Below, one piece after another: positions 1-6,951 of a stretch of 40,949 bases of DNA (position 1 is its first letter; each line of letters starts with the position of its first letter). This DNA is from Clostridia bacterium (GTDB lineage Bacteria > Bacillota > Clostridia > Oscillospirales > UBA644): NCBI GenBank assembly GCA_017623475.1, contig JAGAPC010000029.1, positions 1-40,949 on the forward strand, written 5' to 3'. The position numbers were made by a program, and so were the translations under genes. Below the pieces are notes generated by a model. The model was not told where the DNA came from and searched no databases. It saw nothing but the letters and a program-made list of their open reading frames with translations.

Positions 1-13
1 ATTGAAGAGAATA

Positions 14-130
14 GTCGGTGTCTATGACGAAGAGGTTCCACCCGTTCCCATTCCGAACACGGTAGTTAAGCTCTTAGGTGCTGAAAATACTTGGCTGGAG
101 ACGGCCCGGGAAAATAGGGCGATGCCGACA
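14..130 (+). rRNA. rrf: 5S ribosomal RNA
   Basis: The core CCGTTCCCATTCCGAACAC and the closing helix formed by bases 14-20 with 123-129 are the 5S rRNA hallmarks, and the length of about 117 nt is normal. The 23S gene would lie upstream, outside the window. The RNA belongs to the large ribosomal subunit. A strong terminator follows directly, so this is the 3' end of an rRNA operon. Confidence 0.95.
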
Positions 131-148
131 TTCTCTTTTTTCATACCC

Positions 149-190
149 AAAAAGAAGAGACGATTTATATGATCGTCTCTTCTTTTTAAT
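149..190 (+). terminator. rRNA operon terminator
   Basis: A perfect 16-bp stem (149-164 with 172-187) with a 7-nt loop. The 3' arm ends in a T run, followed by more T-rich sequence. It closes the rRNA transcript after 5S. Confidence 0.9.
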
Positions 191-197
191 TTTTATG

Positions 198-224
198 AAA
201 AAGTGTGTCTCAATGAGGACTCGC
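198..224. repeat. Terminator-like repeat, left copy
   Basis: This stretch shares AAAAAGTG, CTCAATGAGG and TCGC, in the same order, with the hairpin at 871-898. The two copies flank the AT-rich gene at 238-783 as imperfect direct repeats. The left copy can still form a short stem around CTC-AAT-GAG and probably acts as a weak terminator for the minus-strand gene. Confidence 0.5.
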
Positions 225-237
225 TATGCTTTGTAAA

Positions 238-783
238 TCATTGTTTTTTAAACTCAAAAGTAGAAGGTTCTGCAATTTCAATATGTTGTCCTTCTTCTAT
301 CGTAATCGTATCTGATTTATTAACATCGATCAGTTTGACATCAAATGTTTCAGCAGGCTCTTCCCATCCTTCAGATGTTATATGAATTGAATTACTATAA
401 ACATTTACTTGGCTCATGTATTTGCCCTTGTTTGTAACAGTGTATGTACCTGCTGGAATATAATAGGCATAAAAATTTTCTTCGAATTCAGTTCCTTTGT
501 TGTAAGAAATCATTTTTCCATATTGACCTGCTTTACCTGCAGTTAAAGTAAAGGATAAGGATTCATTTTTATTTGTTGAAGGTTCTTTATTTGCAGTACC
601 ATCATCTTGCGACAACTCGTTTGAATTCTGAGTAAGAGTGCTACCTGTGTCCGTATCGATAGGCGTTTCATTATTACCACCTAAACCACCAATGATACCA
701 ATAACAACAACAGCAATAATTACCCAAAACCACCATCTCTTAAAAATGCTTTTCTTCTTTTTTGTTTTTACTTCATTTTCCAT
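238..783 (-). CDS. Membrane-anchored extracellular protein, unknown function
   Basis: A 181-residue protein. It has a short basic cytoplasmic N-terminus (KTKKKKSIFKR), one membrane segment at about residues 17-33 (WWFWVIIAVVVIGIIGG), a Ser/Thr/Asn/Asp-rich linker to about residue 75, and a C-terminal beta-rich domain that should lie outside the cell. The start is ATG 783, preceded by AAAGGA at 9 nt. I do not recognise the family by name; similar one-helix proteins with an exported small domain are common in Firmicutes. The coding sequence is markedly AT-rich (many AAT, AAA and TTT codons) compared with the neighbours, and the gene sits alone beside an rRNA operon between terminator-like repeats. 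Recent acquisition is therefore plausible. No promoter stands out. Confidence 0.7.
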   Translation of the reverse strand: MENEVKTKKKKSIFKRWWFWVIIAVVVIGIIGGLGGNNETPIDTDTGSTLTQNSNELSQDDGTANKEPSTNKNESLSFTLTAGKAGQYGKMISYNKGTEFEENFYAYYIPAGTYTVTNKGKYMSQVNVYSNSIHITSEGWEEPAETFDVKLIDVNKSDTITIEEGQHIEIAEPSTFEFKKQ

Positions 784-870
784 GGCTAAGTTTCCTTTCT
801 ATGTTGAGTCTTTTGAAAAGAGTAGACCACACCTGTTGCTTTTTCGTTTCCTCCTTTCGTCTTTGCAATA

Positions 871-898
871 AAAAAGTGCGGCCTCAATGAGGTCGCAC
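871..898 (-). terminator. Hairpin terminator upstream of the AT-rich gene
   Basis: A 10-bp stem (876-885 with 889-898, one G-U pair) with a 3-nt loop. On the minus strand it is followed by six T. It would stop minus-strand transcription coming from 900-1200, where no convincing gene exists but a large inverted repeat does (917-1029). It is the right-hand copy of the repeat at 198-224. Confidence 0.65.
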
Positions 899-916
899 AA
901 AAAGTGCATTTCCCTC

Positions 917-1029
917 ATTGTTGCTGCACAATTACTTTTCCATTTCCGGGATAGTAAAAAGAGAGAAAACACTTTTTAACTAGTATTTTCCCAGAAATGG
1001 ACATGGATATGTAATTGTACAGCAACCAT
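917..1029. repeat. Long imperfect inverted repeat (113 nt)
   Basis: Bases 917-935 pair with 1011-1029 at 17 of 19 positions. After an asymmetric internal loop, 940-950 pair with 990-1000 at 10 of 11. The apical region (951-989) is AT-rich. No convincing open reading frame uses it. It could be a MITE-like remnant or a structured RNA. Read on the minus strand, it is followed by the terminator at 871-898, which would suit a small RNA. No other copy is visible in the window. Confidence 0.6.
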
Positions 1030-1090
1030 ATTATATCATGAAATTGAGAATATGTCAATATCTGTCGAGGGATGTCGTTTGAAAAATTTT

Positions 1091-1161
1091 CCCGCCGAAG
1101 AATTCGGCGGGGGTTGCTTTTTCTTTTGGTTCTTTTCTTTTTCTTCGGAAAAAGAAAAGAA
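1091..1161 (+). repeat. Two-hairpin intergenic repeat, copy 1
   Basis: Hairpin 1 is a 9-bp GC stem (1091-1099 with 1103-1111). A pyrimidine-rich spacer ending in TTCTTTTGGT follows. Hairpin 2 is a perfect 14-bp homopurine/homopyrimidine stem (1130-1143 with 1148-1161) with a TTCG loop. Copies with the same architecture but different stem bases lie at 8775-8846 (minus) and 26208-26286 (plus). Minus-strand frames through this region encode Lys-rich nonsense and were not called as genes. Confidence 0.75.
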
Positions 1162-1218
1162 TAACTTCCCACGCTTCTATCCAAATGTAAATTTTTAGAA
1201 AAGTTTCGGGGGGAACGG

Positions 1219-1247
1219 TTGACAGGGCGCGGATAATTTGTTATACT
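1219..1247 (+). promoter_or_regulatory. Sigma-A promoter for the metallophosphoesterase
   Basis: TTGACA (1219-1224), a 17-bp spacer, and TATACT (1242-1247). It is the only good promoter before the gene starting at 1298. Confidence 0.8.
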
Positions 1248-1297
1248 GATGTAAATCAGGCGGACGTTTGTGTTTGCCGTATATTGAGGTATTTGTT

Positions 1298-2119
1298 ATG
1301 TGGAAAGCAAATAAGGTTTCGTTGCATTTTGGATTAGAAAAGCCGGTTCGGATTTTGCATCTGACCGACGTGCATATTCTTTTGGCGTACGATCACGAAA
1401 GTGATGCTCATAAAAGCTTTACTGCAAAGCGGGCACCTCTATTTGAAGTGTCCGGACGTTCGCCCTCTGAATTGCTGGAAGAGGCGATGGATTACGGCAA
1501 GGAATTTGATTGTACCGTGGTGACGGGGGACGTGGTGGACTGCGTTTCCGAGGCGAATTACGACGAGATGCGGCGGATTTTTTCCGGCAGGGATTTCATG
1601 TTTACCCTGGGAAGCCACGAGTATATCCAGATGCATCGCCACGAGGTGCGCACCCACGAGCATCGGGATTCCAAAAAGGAAATGTGGGACGAGTTGCAAT
1701 CGATTTTCTCCGCAGATATTGGATTTGACAGTCGAATTGTCGGCGGTGTGAACGTGATTACCGCGGATAACGCCACCTTTGCGTGGTCGGAGGTGCAGTA
1801 CAAGCGGTTCCGGGAAGAGGTGGCAAAGGGATATCCCATTTTGATCTTTACCCATACGCCCCTGCATATGCCGAAAAATGCGGCGTTGGATATGTATGCT
1901 ACGGCAGATTGCCACGACCACATGGTGCGGTACGGTTTTTCCGAAGAGGAAATTCAGTTGAGCCGGGAAGTGACTGATTATTTGGTCAACGAGCCGCTGG
2001 TTCGGGGATTTTTTGCAGGGCATTGTCACCTGACGATGGAAAAGCCTTACCGCGGAAAGCCTTGCTATTTTACCGGGGCTTTGTTCCAAAAGGAGCTTAC
2101 GGAAATTACCATTGATTAA
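1298..2119 (+). CDS. Calcineurin-like metallophosphoesterase
   Basis: A 273-residue soluble protein of the binuclear-metal phosphoesterase superfamily. The ordered motifs are visible: DVH near the N-terminus (D-x-H), GDVVD (GDxxD), GSHEY in place of GNH[DE], a lone metal His in FTHTP, and GHCH at the C-terminus. These residues bind two metal ions and hydrolyse a phosphoester; the substrate cannot be read from the sequence. The second motif has Ser for the usual Asn, a real deviation in the catalytic signature. I place the start at ATG 1298 behind GAGG rather than at the upstream TTG 1268, which lacks a ribosome binding site. It is a single gene with its own promoter and terminator. There is no signal peptide, so it should be cytoplasmic. 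Confidence 0.85.
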   Translation: MWKANKVSLHFGLEKPVRILHLTDVHILLAYDHESDAHKSFTAKRAPLFEVSGRSPSELLEEAMDYGKEFDCTVVTGDVVDCVSEANYDEMRRIFSGRDFMFTLGSHEYIQMHRHEVRTHEHRDSKKEMWDELQSIFSADIGFDSRIVGGVNVITADNATFAWSEVQYKRFREEVAKGYPILIFTHTPLHMPKNAALDMYATADCHDHMVRYGFSEEEIQLSREVTDYLVNEPLVRGFFAGHCHLTMEKPYRGKPCYFTGALFQKELTEITID

Positions 2120-2124
2120 AAAGA

Positions 2125-2160
2125 AAGACAGAGAACCGATTCGTTCTCTGTCTTATTTTT
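2125..2160 (+). terminator. Terminator of the phosphoesterase gene
   Basis: A perfect 12-bp stem (2125-2136 with 2143-2154) with a 6-nt loop, then TATTTTTTG. The arm AGACAGAGAACCG recurs in the terminator at 32692-32724. Confidence 0.9.
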
Positions 2161-2225
2161 TGTGCGGGGACAAATATTTGACGGTCATTTTTCGTATAAT
2201 GATATTACACATGGAGGTACGAAAA

Positions 2226-2729
2226 ATGAAAAAAGAGGTTTTGCGGCAGATTTGGGGATTTTTGTTCGTGGGCGTTTTGGGAACGTTGTTCCATTTTGCT
2301 TACGATTTTTTAGGAAAAACGGCGATTGCAGGGTTGGTTTTCCCGATCAATGAAAGTATTTGGGAGCATTTGAAGCTGTTGTATTTTTCGGTGATCCTAT
2401 GGTGGATCGTCGAAGGTTTTTTGGGCGAAAAAGAGCCTCGGTTTTTTGCTTCCCGGGTATGGGCGTTGAGTTTGGCGCTGTTGTTTATCCCCGTGGCGTA
2501 TTACACCTATAGCGGAGTGATCGGTCAGCGGTATGCGTGGGTGGATATCGGGTTGTATTTTGTTGCAGACGCATTGTATTTTTGGCTGCAACGGCGGATT
2601 GCTTCTTCAAAACGGGAAGAGAGCGAGGGGGAAAATATCCTTTCTGCGGTGGTGTTTTTTGTGTGGATGTTTTCCTTTTTTGCCTTTACCTTTTGGGCGC
2701 CGGATCTGGGGATCTTCCGAGAACCGTGA
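2226..2729 (+). CDS. DUF6512-like small membrane protein
   Basis: A 167-residue integral membrane protein with about five hydrophobic segments (for example WGFLFVGVLGTLFHFAYDF and LLYFSVILWWIVEGFL). The motif PINESIWEHLKLLYF resembles the DUF6512 family of Clostridia as I remember it; the function is unknown. The start is ATG 2226, eight bases after GGAGG; a longer reading frame opens upstream at 2112 but overlaps the preceding terminator. TATAAT is present at 2195-2200, but the nearest TTGACG is only 11 bp away. With GATATT (2201-2206) as the -10 the spacing would be 17, so the promoter assignment is uncertain. Confidence 0.75.
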   Translation: MKKEVLRQIWGFLFVGVLGTLFHFAYDFLGKTAIAGLVFPINESIWEHLKLLYFSVILWWIVEGFLGEKEPRFFASRVWALSLALLFIPVAYYTYSGVIGQRYAWVDIGLYFVADALYFWLQRRIASSKREESEGENILSAVVFFVWMFSFFAFTFWAPDLGIFREP

Positions 2730-2732
2730 GGG

Positions 2733-2820
2733 GGCACGGCGCCGAACGCCCCCGGGCGGGGGCGTTCGGCAGCCATCGGCGTTGCCGATGGCAACCCTGT
2801 CGCAGACAGGGTGCCGTGCC
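2733..2820. other. Fully paired four-way-junction (cloverleaf) element
   Basis: An outer 8-bp stem (2733-2740 with 2813-2820) encloses three perfect hairpins. These are 13 bp (2741-2753 with 2758-2770, loop GGGC), 9 bp (2772-2780 with 2784-2792, loop GTT) and 8 bp (2794-2801 with 2805-2812, loop GCA). Only A2771 and A2793 are unpaired in the junction. It is very GC-rich, begins three bases after the stop codon at 2729, and is followed by a terminator. It could be a structured RNA domain or a mobile palindromic unit. It is not a tRNA: arms and loops do not fit. Confidence 0.75.
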
Positions 2821-2843
2821 GATAACGCGCACAAACGAAAAAA

Positions 2844-2880
2844 GCGTGCTTCCCAAGAAAAGAAGCACGCCGCTTTTATT
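2844..2880. terminator. Bidirectional terminator between convergent genes
   Basis: A 9-bp perfect stem (2844-2852 with 2862-2870) with a 9-nt loop. An A run precedes it and a T-rich run follows, so it can work for the plus-strand gene ending at 2729 and the minus-strand gene ending at 2876. Confidence 0.8.
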
Positions 2881-5215
2881 TTTTCAGTTCCAATTTCGTT
2901 CCGTCGGCAACGGAAAAGGCAAAGCCGTAATATCCGTTTTGATCCACGTAAACGCGGTATTCGGGGGTAAAGGCTTCTCCGTTTGCGGTTATTTTGGGGA
3001 AGGTGTAGCGGTCAAAGCCTTCGATCTGCACCACCGTTTTTTCTTCCATTCCGGCGACGGTGAAGGATTTCGTTTCATTAGTTTCGGTTTGAATCAGACG
3101 GAAATTTCCGCCGTCCCGCAGGGCTTTCAGGGTGTCTTCGTCGGCAGATCCCCCATCCCGACGGATGATTTGGGCGGTTAAGGTGTCTCCCTTTCCGAAG
3201 GTAATTTCATCTTGGTCGAAGGAAAGGTACAACTTGCCCGGCGCTTCGTAACGTAAGCACGTGAGGGCGGTGGAGGGGATTCCGTCAGCGGTCATTCGTC
3301 CGTTGGAGATCAGCCAGCCGACAGATTTTCCGTCGGAATTCATCCCCACGTAGGGCATGGCGCCCAAATAGGAAAATTCCTCCGCGCCGACGGGAACGGT
3401 TACCGTTTGATCTTCTCCGTTGAGGTAGAAATATTCGTCAAATTCAAAGTCGGCGTCCAGAGAAAACAGGGGAAACGCCCTGCGAAGATCGGCAACCTGC
3501 GTTCGGGTGTGGAAGGTGTATTCCACGTCATAGACGGTAGTGATTCCGTCCTGCAGGCGGGTGGCGGTCAGGGAAAGGGAATAATCGCCGTCGGGCGCTT
3601 CATAGACGGTGGTGCTTTGGGCGTAAAGTCCGTTCAGCACCGCGTAGGAACGGGATTGCTCCAAAAGCCCCGAATCGGCGAAGAACGACGGTGGCTCGAC
3701 GGCTTCGGTTTTGGTTTCCGGCACCAGCCGTACCGTCAGAGGTTTCTCCGTTGCGCGGATGGGAAAGACCGTTCCCGCAAAGATGGGCAGGCGGTTTCCT
3801 TTTTGATCCAAAAGGCTCCATCCGGTATCTTCCGTCGGGGGAAGGTAGAAATACAGGGTGCGGTCGTTCTTTTTGACCGACAGAGTGACGCTTTCCCCGG
3901 TGGGCTTCAGGCGGTAAAGTCCGTTTTTGGCGTCGTATCCCTCCAATTCCGCCCCCTCCGGCGTGAAGTCTTCCGCCGTGAGAGGATTGCGTTCTTCCTC
4001 CGCGATTTGATGGAATTCCGCAAGATCTTCGGTATAATTTAAGTAGATCCGCAGGGCGAGGGAGGGGTTGGCTTGGGAAAGATCCCAACGCAAGATCAGT
4101 CGGATCTCCCCATCGGCTTCTTCCGTGCTTAAGGCTCCCGCCACGGGGCGAACCACGCCAAAAACCGAGCCGTCGATCAGCTTCAGCGCCACGGCGTCAT
4201 CGGTGGAGATTATCTCCCTGCATTTGGCTTTCGGAAGGGAAATTACGGTGGTCGCCGAGGTATAATCCGCAGGATCAATTTTGAGTGATTGGGCAAAGTA
4301 GATCCGATCGGCGTAAACCGTCCAATGGGTGTCGGCGGCCTGCTCGGTCAAGGGGTCGTTTCCCTGTAAAATGGCGATGCGGGAAATTTCCACCGACCCG
4401 GCTTCTCCCTCCGGAAGGCGAAACAGAAGGGTCTGCAGCGTTCCCGTCCAAAGGTCGTTTTTGATTTCTGCGGTCAGGGTAATAAACTCCTGCCCGTTGG
4501 CTTCAGTTAGGGGAAGCGTTCCCAGCGACGTGTCCTCGGTCAAGGGAACGTCCGAGGTGGAAAAATAGCATTTCAGCCCCGAAATATCCTTCGCCTTCAG
4601 CGTGACGGAAAGGTAGTAGCGGTCTGCCGTCCCCAGGGGAAGATTCAGGGATCGGGCGCCGAATTGGGAACGAAGCGCCCCCTTGGACGTGATCTTCAGT
4701 CCCGTTCCGTCCTCGTTTTGGGAAGCCTCGTGCTTCAGCGCCGCGAAAGCGGTTTTTGCATCGTTTTCGGTCAAGTCAAATTCCTTCAAAACCGTTGCGT
4801 CGGACGGACTTGCGGGGAAGCGGACCGACGAATCGGTGCGGGAATGGCTGACGCCGTAATTCCCTTGATAAACTCCCTCGTTTCCCCCGGAAATCTGCCC
4901 GATTTTTCCGTCGGCGGCGGTCAGATAGGTGCTGACGGTGCTTTGCAGGATCGTTTCTCCCGTTTGCAGGGAGGAAAGGGAGAAATCGTCGGTGTTTTTA
5001 TCAAATTCCAGCTGCGCCCTTTGATTTTTCAGGGTGTACGTTCCGTCGGATTCCACGATTTGAACACCGCCCCAGGCTTCGTCAGCGCAGGCGATGGTGT
5101 CGGTATATTCGGTTTTCTTCCCCTTGAGATGGGTGTTTTTACGAGAAGCCGTGCAAGCGCACAGGGACAGGCAAAGGGCAAGCAGGATCCCCGAAGCGAT
5201 AAAACGTGGTTTCAT
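2876..5215 (-). CDS. Large secreted lipoprotein, unknown function
   Basis: A 779-residue lipoprotein. The signal peptide MKPRFIASGILLALCLSLCAC ends in a lipobox (LCAC), so the mature protein should be anchored to the outer face of the membrane. The rest has no further membrane segments and reads as a series of beta-sandwich-like domains with many short Ser/Thr/Asp turns. I do not recognise a catalytic motif or a named family. The start is ATG 5215, preceded by AAGGA; the frame stays open for 52 codons upstream, but that stretch contains the promoter at 5252-5280. It is monocistronic with its own promoter and a bidirectional terminator. It is not next to a transporter, so a solute-binding role is not supported. 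Confidence 0.75.
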   Translation of the reverse strand: MKPRFIASGILLALCLSLCACTASRKNTHLKGKKTEYTDTIACADEAWGGVQIVESDGTYTLKNQRAQLEFDKNTDDFSLSSLQTGETILQSTVSTYLTAADGKIGQISGGNEGVYQGNYGVSHSRTDSSVRFPASPSDATVLKEFDLTENDAKTAFAALKHEASQNEDGTGLKITSKGALRSQFGARSLNLPLGTADRYYLSVTLKAKDISGLKCYFSTSDVPLTEDTSLGTLPLTEANGQEFITLTAEIKNDLWTGTLQTLLFRLPEGEAGSVEISRIAILQGNDPLTEQAADTHWTVYADRIYFAQSLKIDPADYTSATTVISLPKAKCREIISTDDAVALKLIDGSVFGVVRPVAGALSTEEADGEIRLILRWDLSQANPSLALRIYLNYTEDLAEFHQIAEEERNPLTAEDFTPEGAELEGYDAKNGLYRLKPTGESVTLSVKKNDRTLYFYLPPTEDTGWSLLDQKGNRLPIFAGTVFPIRATEKPLTVRLVPETKTEAVEPPSFFADSGLLEQSRSYAVLNGLYAQSTTVYEAPDGDYSLSLTATRLQDGITTVYDVEYTFHTRTQVADLRRAFPLFSLDADFEFDEYFYLNGEDQTVTVPVGAEEFSYLGAMPYVGMNSDGKSVGWLISNGRMTADGIPSTALTCLRYEAPGKLYLSFDQDEITFGKGDTLTAQIIRRDGGSADEDTLKALRDGGNFRLIQTETNETKSFTVAGMEEKTVVQIEGFDRYTFPKITANGEAFTPEYRVYVDQNGYYGFAFSVADGTKLELKK

Positions 5216-5251
5216 AGACGGTCCTTTCGGGCGGATGGTGTGTTCCATACT

Positions 5252-5280
5252 ATTATAATACAAAACGCCGTCCTTGTCAA
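5252..5280 (-). promoter_or_regulatory. Consensus sigma-A promoter for the lipoprotein
   Basis: On the minus strand, TTGACA (5280-5275), a 17-bp spacer and TATAAT (5257-5252): a perfect match to the consensus. It lies inside the frame upstream of ATG 5215, which rules out the longer N-terminus. Confidence 0.9.
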
Positions 5281-5365
5281 TCTCCAATGTGAGGCAATTC
5301 TGTGATTTGTTTTCCGTAAAATAAATGAACTTTTTGTAAACAATGGAAAAATTTGAAACTTTTGC

Positions 5366-5394
5366 TTGCAATTCCTTATTTTTTATGGTATAAT
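5366..5394 (+). promoter_or_regulatory. rplS promoter with extended -10
   Basis: TTGCAA (5366-5371), a 17-bp spacer and TGGTATAAT ending at 5394. The transcript would carry a leader of roughly 75 nt before rplS. Rfam describes an L19 leader in Firmicutes; I cannot confirm its fold here by eye. Confidence 0.8.
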
Positions 5395-5477
5395 AACTGT
5401 TGCTTGATTCGGACGGTCCTCTGCCCTCAGCACGAACGTCTTATTTATCTTGACATTATATCAGGAGGTACTGAGAG

Positions 5478-5825
5478 ATGAACAACGTAATTCTTGACAA
5501 CTTCACCAAGGATCAGCTTCGGGAAGAACCCTTCAAGTTTGAAATCGGCTCCACCGTCCGCGTCCACGTGAAGATCAAAGAAGGCTCCAGAGAGCGTATC
5601 CAGGTTTTCGAAGGCACCGTAATTGCGAAAAAGCACGGCGGTGTGTCTGAAACCGTTACCGTTCGCCGGGTTTCTTACGGCGTCGGCGTGGAGAGAACTT
5701 TCCCCGTCAATTCCCCCAACCTTGCTAAGGTTGAAGTGGTTCGCCGCGGTAAAGTTCGTCGTGCGAAGCTTTACTATCTGCGCAGCAGAACCGGTAAGGC
5801 AGCTAAGGTTAAGGAACTTCTGTAA
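5478..5825 (+). CDS. rplS: 50S ribosomal protein L19
   Basis: At 115 residues it has the normal length for bL19, and the family pattern is clear: [31 protein letters not shown], the [12 protein letters not shown] block and the basic C-terminal [14 protein letters not shown]. It sits at the 30S-50S interface of the ribosome. Ribosome binding site AGGAGG lies before ATG 5478. Being first in a row with rbgA and rnhB matches the Bacillus subtilis order rplS-ylqF-rnhB. A strong terminator at 5858-5897 partly separates it from lepB, which would let L19 be expressed far above the genes behind it. Confidence 0.97.
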   Translation: MNNVILDNFTKDQLREEPFKFEIGSTVRVHVKIKEGSRERIQVFEGTVIAKKHGGVSETVTVRRVSYGVGVERTFPVNSPNLAKVEVVRRGKVRRAKLYYLRSRTGKAAKVKELL

Positions 5826-5857
5826 GTTTCTTCCTTTTTCATCGAACAGGAGAGAAG

Positions 5858-5897
5858 CAGTTCGTAGGAAATCCACGTTTTCTATGAACTGTTTTTT
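5858..5897 (+). terminator. Terminator after rplS
   Basis: A 14-bp stem (5858-5871 with 5878-5891, two G-U pairs), a 6-nt loop, then TTTTTT. It lies between rplS and lepB and probably attenuates read-through. Confidence 0.85.
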
Positions 5898-5935
5898 CTT
5901 ATCCGACGGTATTTTACAGAAAGGACGGCAGATTT

Positions 5936-6937
5936 ATGACCGAGGAAAATATCAATCTTGCTCCCCATTCGGAGGATGAAGCACCCGAATCGGATTTGGT
6001 AGTCGGAGCGATCGAGCCTTCCGAGGAATCGGAGGCGGAAGAGGGACAAATGCCCCTTTTTGCGGAAATTTCCGCGCCGGAGGAGCAGATCCCCCTGTGG
6101 GAAAGCAGCGCTTGGGAGCCTGCCCATCAAATTTCCTTGTCCCAAGAAGCGTCTGCCGAGGATCCCCTTCCCGAATCCTTTGCAATTTCCGTTCAAGCGC
6201 CTTCGGAAGAATCCGTTTTGGAAAACATTTCGCCGGAAGCGTCGGTTTCTGCCGAGGAAGAACCGGCAGAAGAATCCGCCGCGGCGGAACTGACCGTCAC
6301 GGAGGATTTTTACCTCCCGATGGAGGAGATTCCCCAACGCCGCAGAAGAATCGCGGAAGAACCCCTTCCCGATCAGAAAAATGCGGAGAAAAAACCGGGA
6401 AGAAAGCCGGGAAGCGCCGTTTCTCCCCTCGTGGAATTCGTGGAGATCGTCGTCGGCGCGTTGGTTGCGGCAATTTTGGTCTTGACGCTGATCTGCCGCA
6501 CCGGTGTGGTGGAGGGCACCTCCATGCTTCCCACCATGTATGATGGGGACCGATACATTATTTCCGATTTGTTTTATACCCCCGAACAGGGCGATATTGT
6601 GGTATTCCGACCCGAAATTGACGGGAAGGATGAATTGTGGATCAAACGGGTTATTGCCGTGGAGGGACAAAAAGTGTACATCGACCCCGATACCTATCGG
6701 GTTTACGTTGATGATGTGTTGTTGGACGAGCCTTATTTGGAAGGGATGGGAACCATTCCTCATTCCACCCAAAACCCCATTACGGTGCCCTCCGGATGCG
6801 TTTACGTTTTGGGGGATAACCGTGGCATTTCTCACGACAGCCGGTATGAAGATTTGGGTTGCGTGGAGATCGGTCAGTTGGCGGGTCGCGTGATTTTACG
6901 GTTCTGGCCCTTGGAAAGTTTTGGATTTTGCGAATAA
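5936..6937 (+). CDS. lepB: Signal peptidase I with long acidic N-terminal extension
   Basis: Removes signal peptides from exported proteins at the outer face of the membrane. The S26 family signature is complete: GTSMLPT with nucleophile Ser196, WIKRVIAVEG with general base Lys237, and the GDNRGISHDSR box near residues 293-303. One membrane helix spans about residues 167-187. The family is usually near 180-200 residues; this protein has 333 because about 160 cytoplasmic residues precede the helix, rich in Glu, Pro, Ser and Ala and ending in a basic patch ([13 protein letters not shown]). The extension has no recognisable fold and may be a disordered interaction region. Start ATG 5936 follows AAAGGA. 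It is 14 bases upstream of rbgA and probably cotranscribed with it. Confidence 0.93.
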   Translation: MTEENINLAPHSEDEAPESDLVVGAIEPSEESEAEEGQMPLFAEISAPEEQIPLWESSAWEPAHQISLSQEASAEDPLPESFAISVQAPSEESVLENISPEASVSAEEEPAEESAAAELTVTEDFYLPMEEIPQRRRRIAEEPLPDQKNAEKKPGRKPGSAVSPLVEFVEIVVGALVAAILVLTLICRTGVVEGTSMLPTMYDGDRYIISDLFYTPEQGDIVVFRPEIDGKDELWIKRVIAVEGQKVYIDPDTYRVYVDDVLLDEPYLEGMGTIPHSTQNPITVPSGCVYVLGDNRGISHDSRYEDLGCVEIGQLAGRVILRFWPLESFGFCE

Positions 6938-6951
6938 GCGAGGTGTGATTT

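Noticed and set aside
915..1184. Minus-strand frame of 89 codons
   Set aside because: It runs through a large inverted repeat and the two-hairpin element, is rich in Lys/Arg from the purine stem, and lacks a convincing ribosome binding site.
2178..2200. TTGACG and TATAAT upstream of the small membrane protein as a standard promoter
   Set aside because: The spacing is only 11 bp; I mention the elements but do not call a promoter.
2733..2820. tRNA-like gene
   Set aside because: It has cloverleaf geometry, but arm lengths, loops and conserved bases are unlike tRNA and there is no CCA end.
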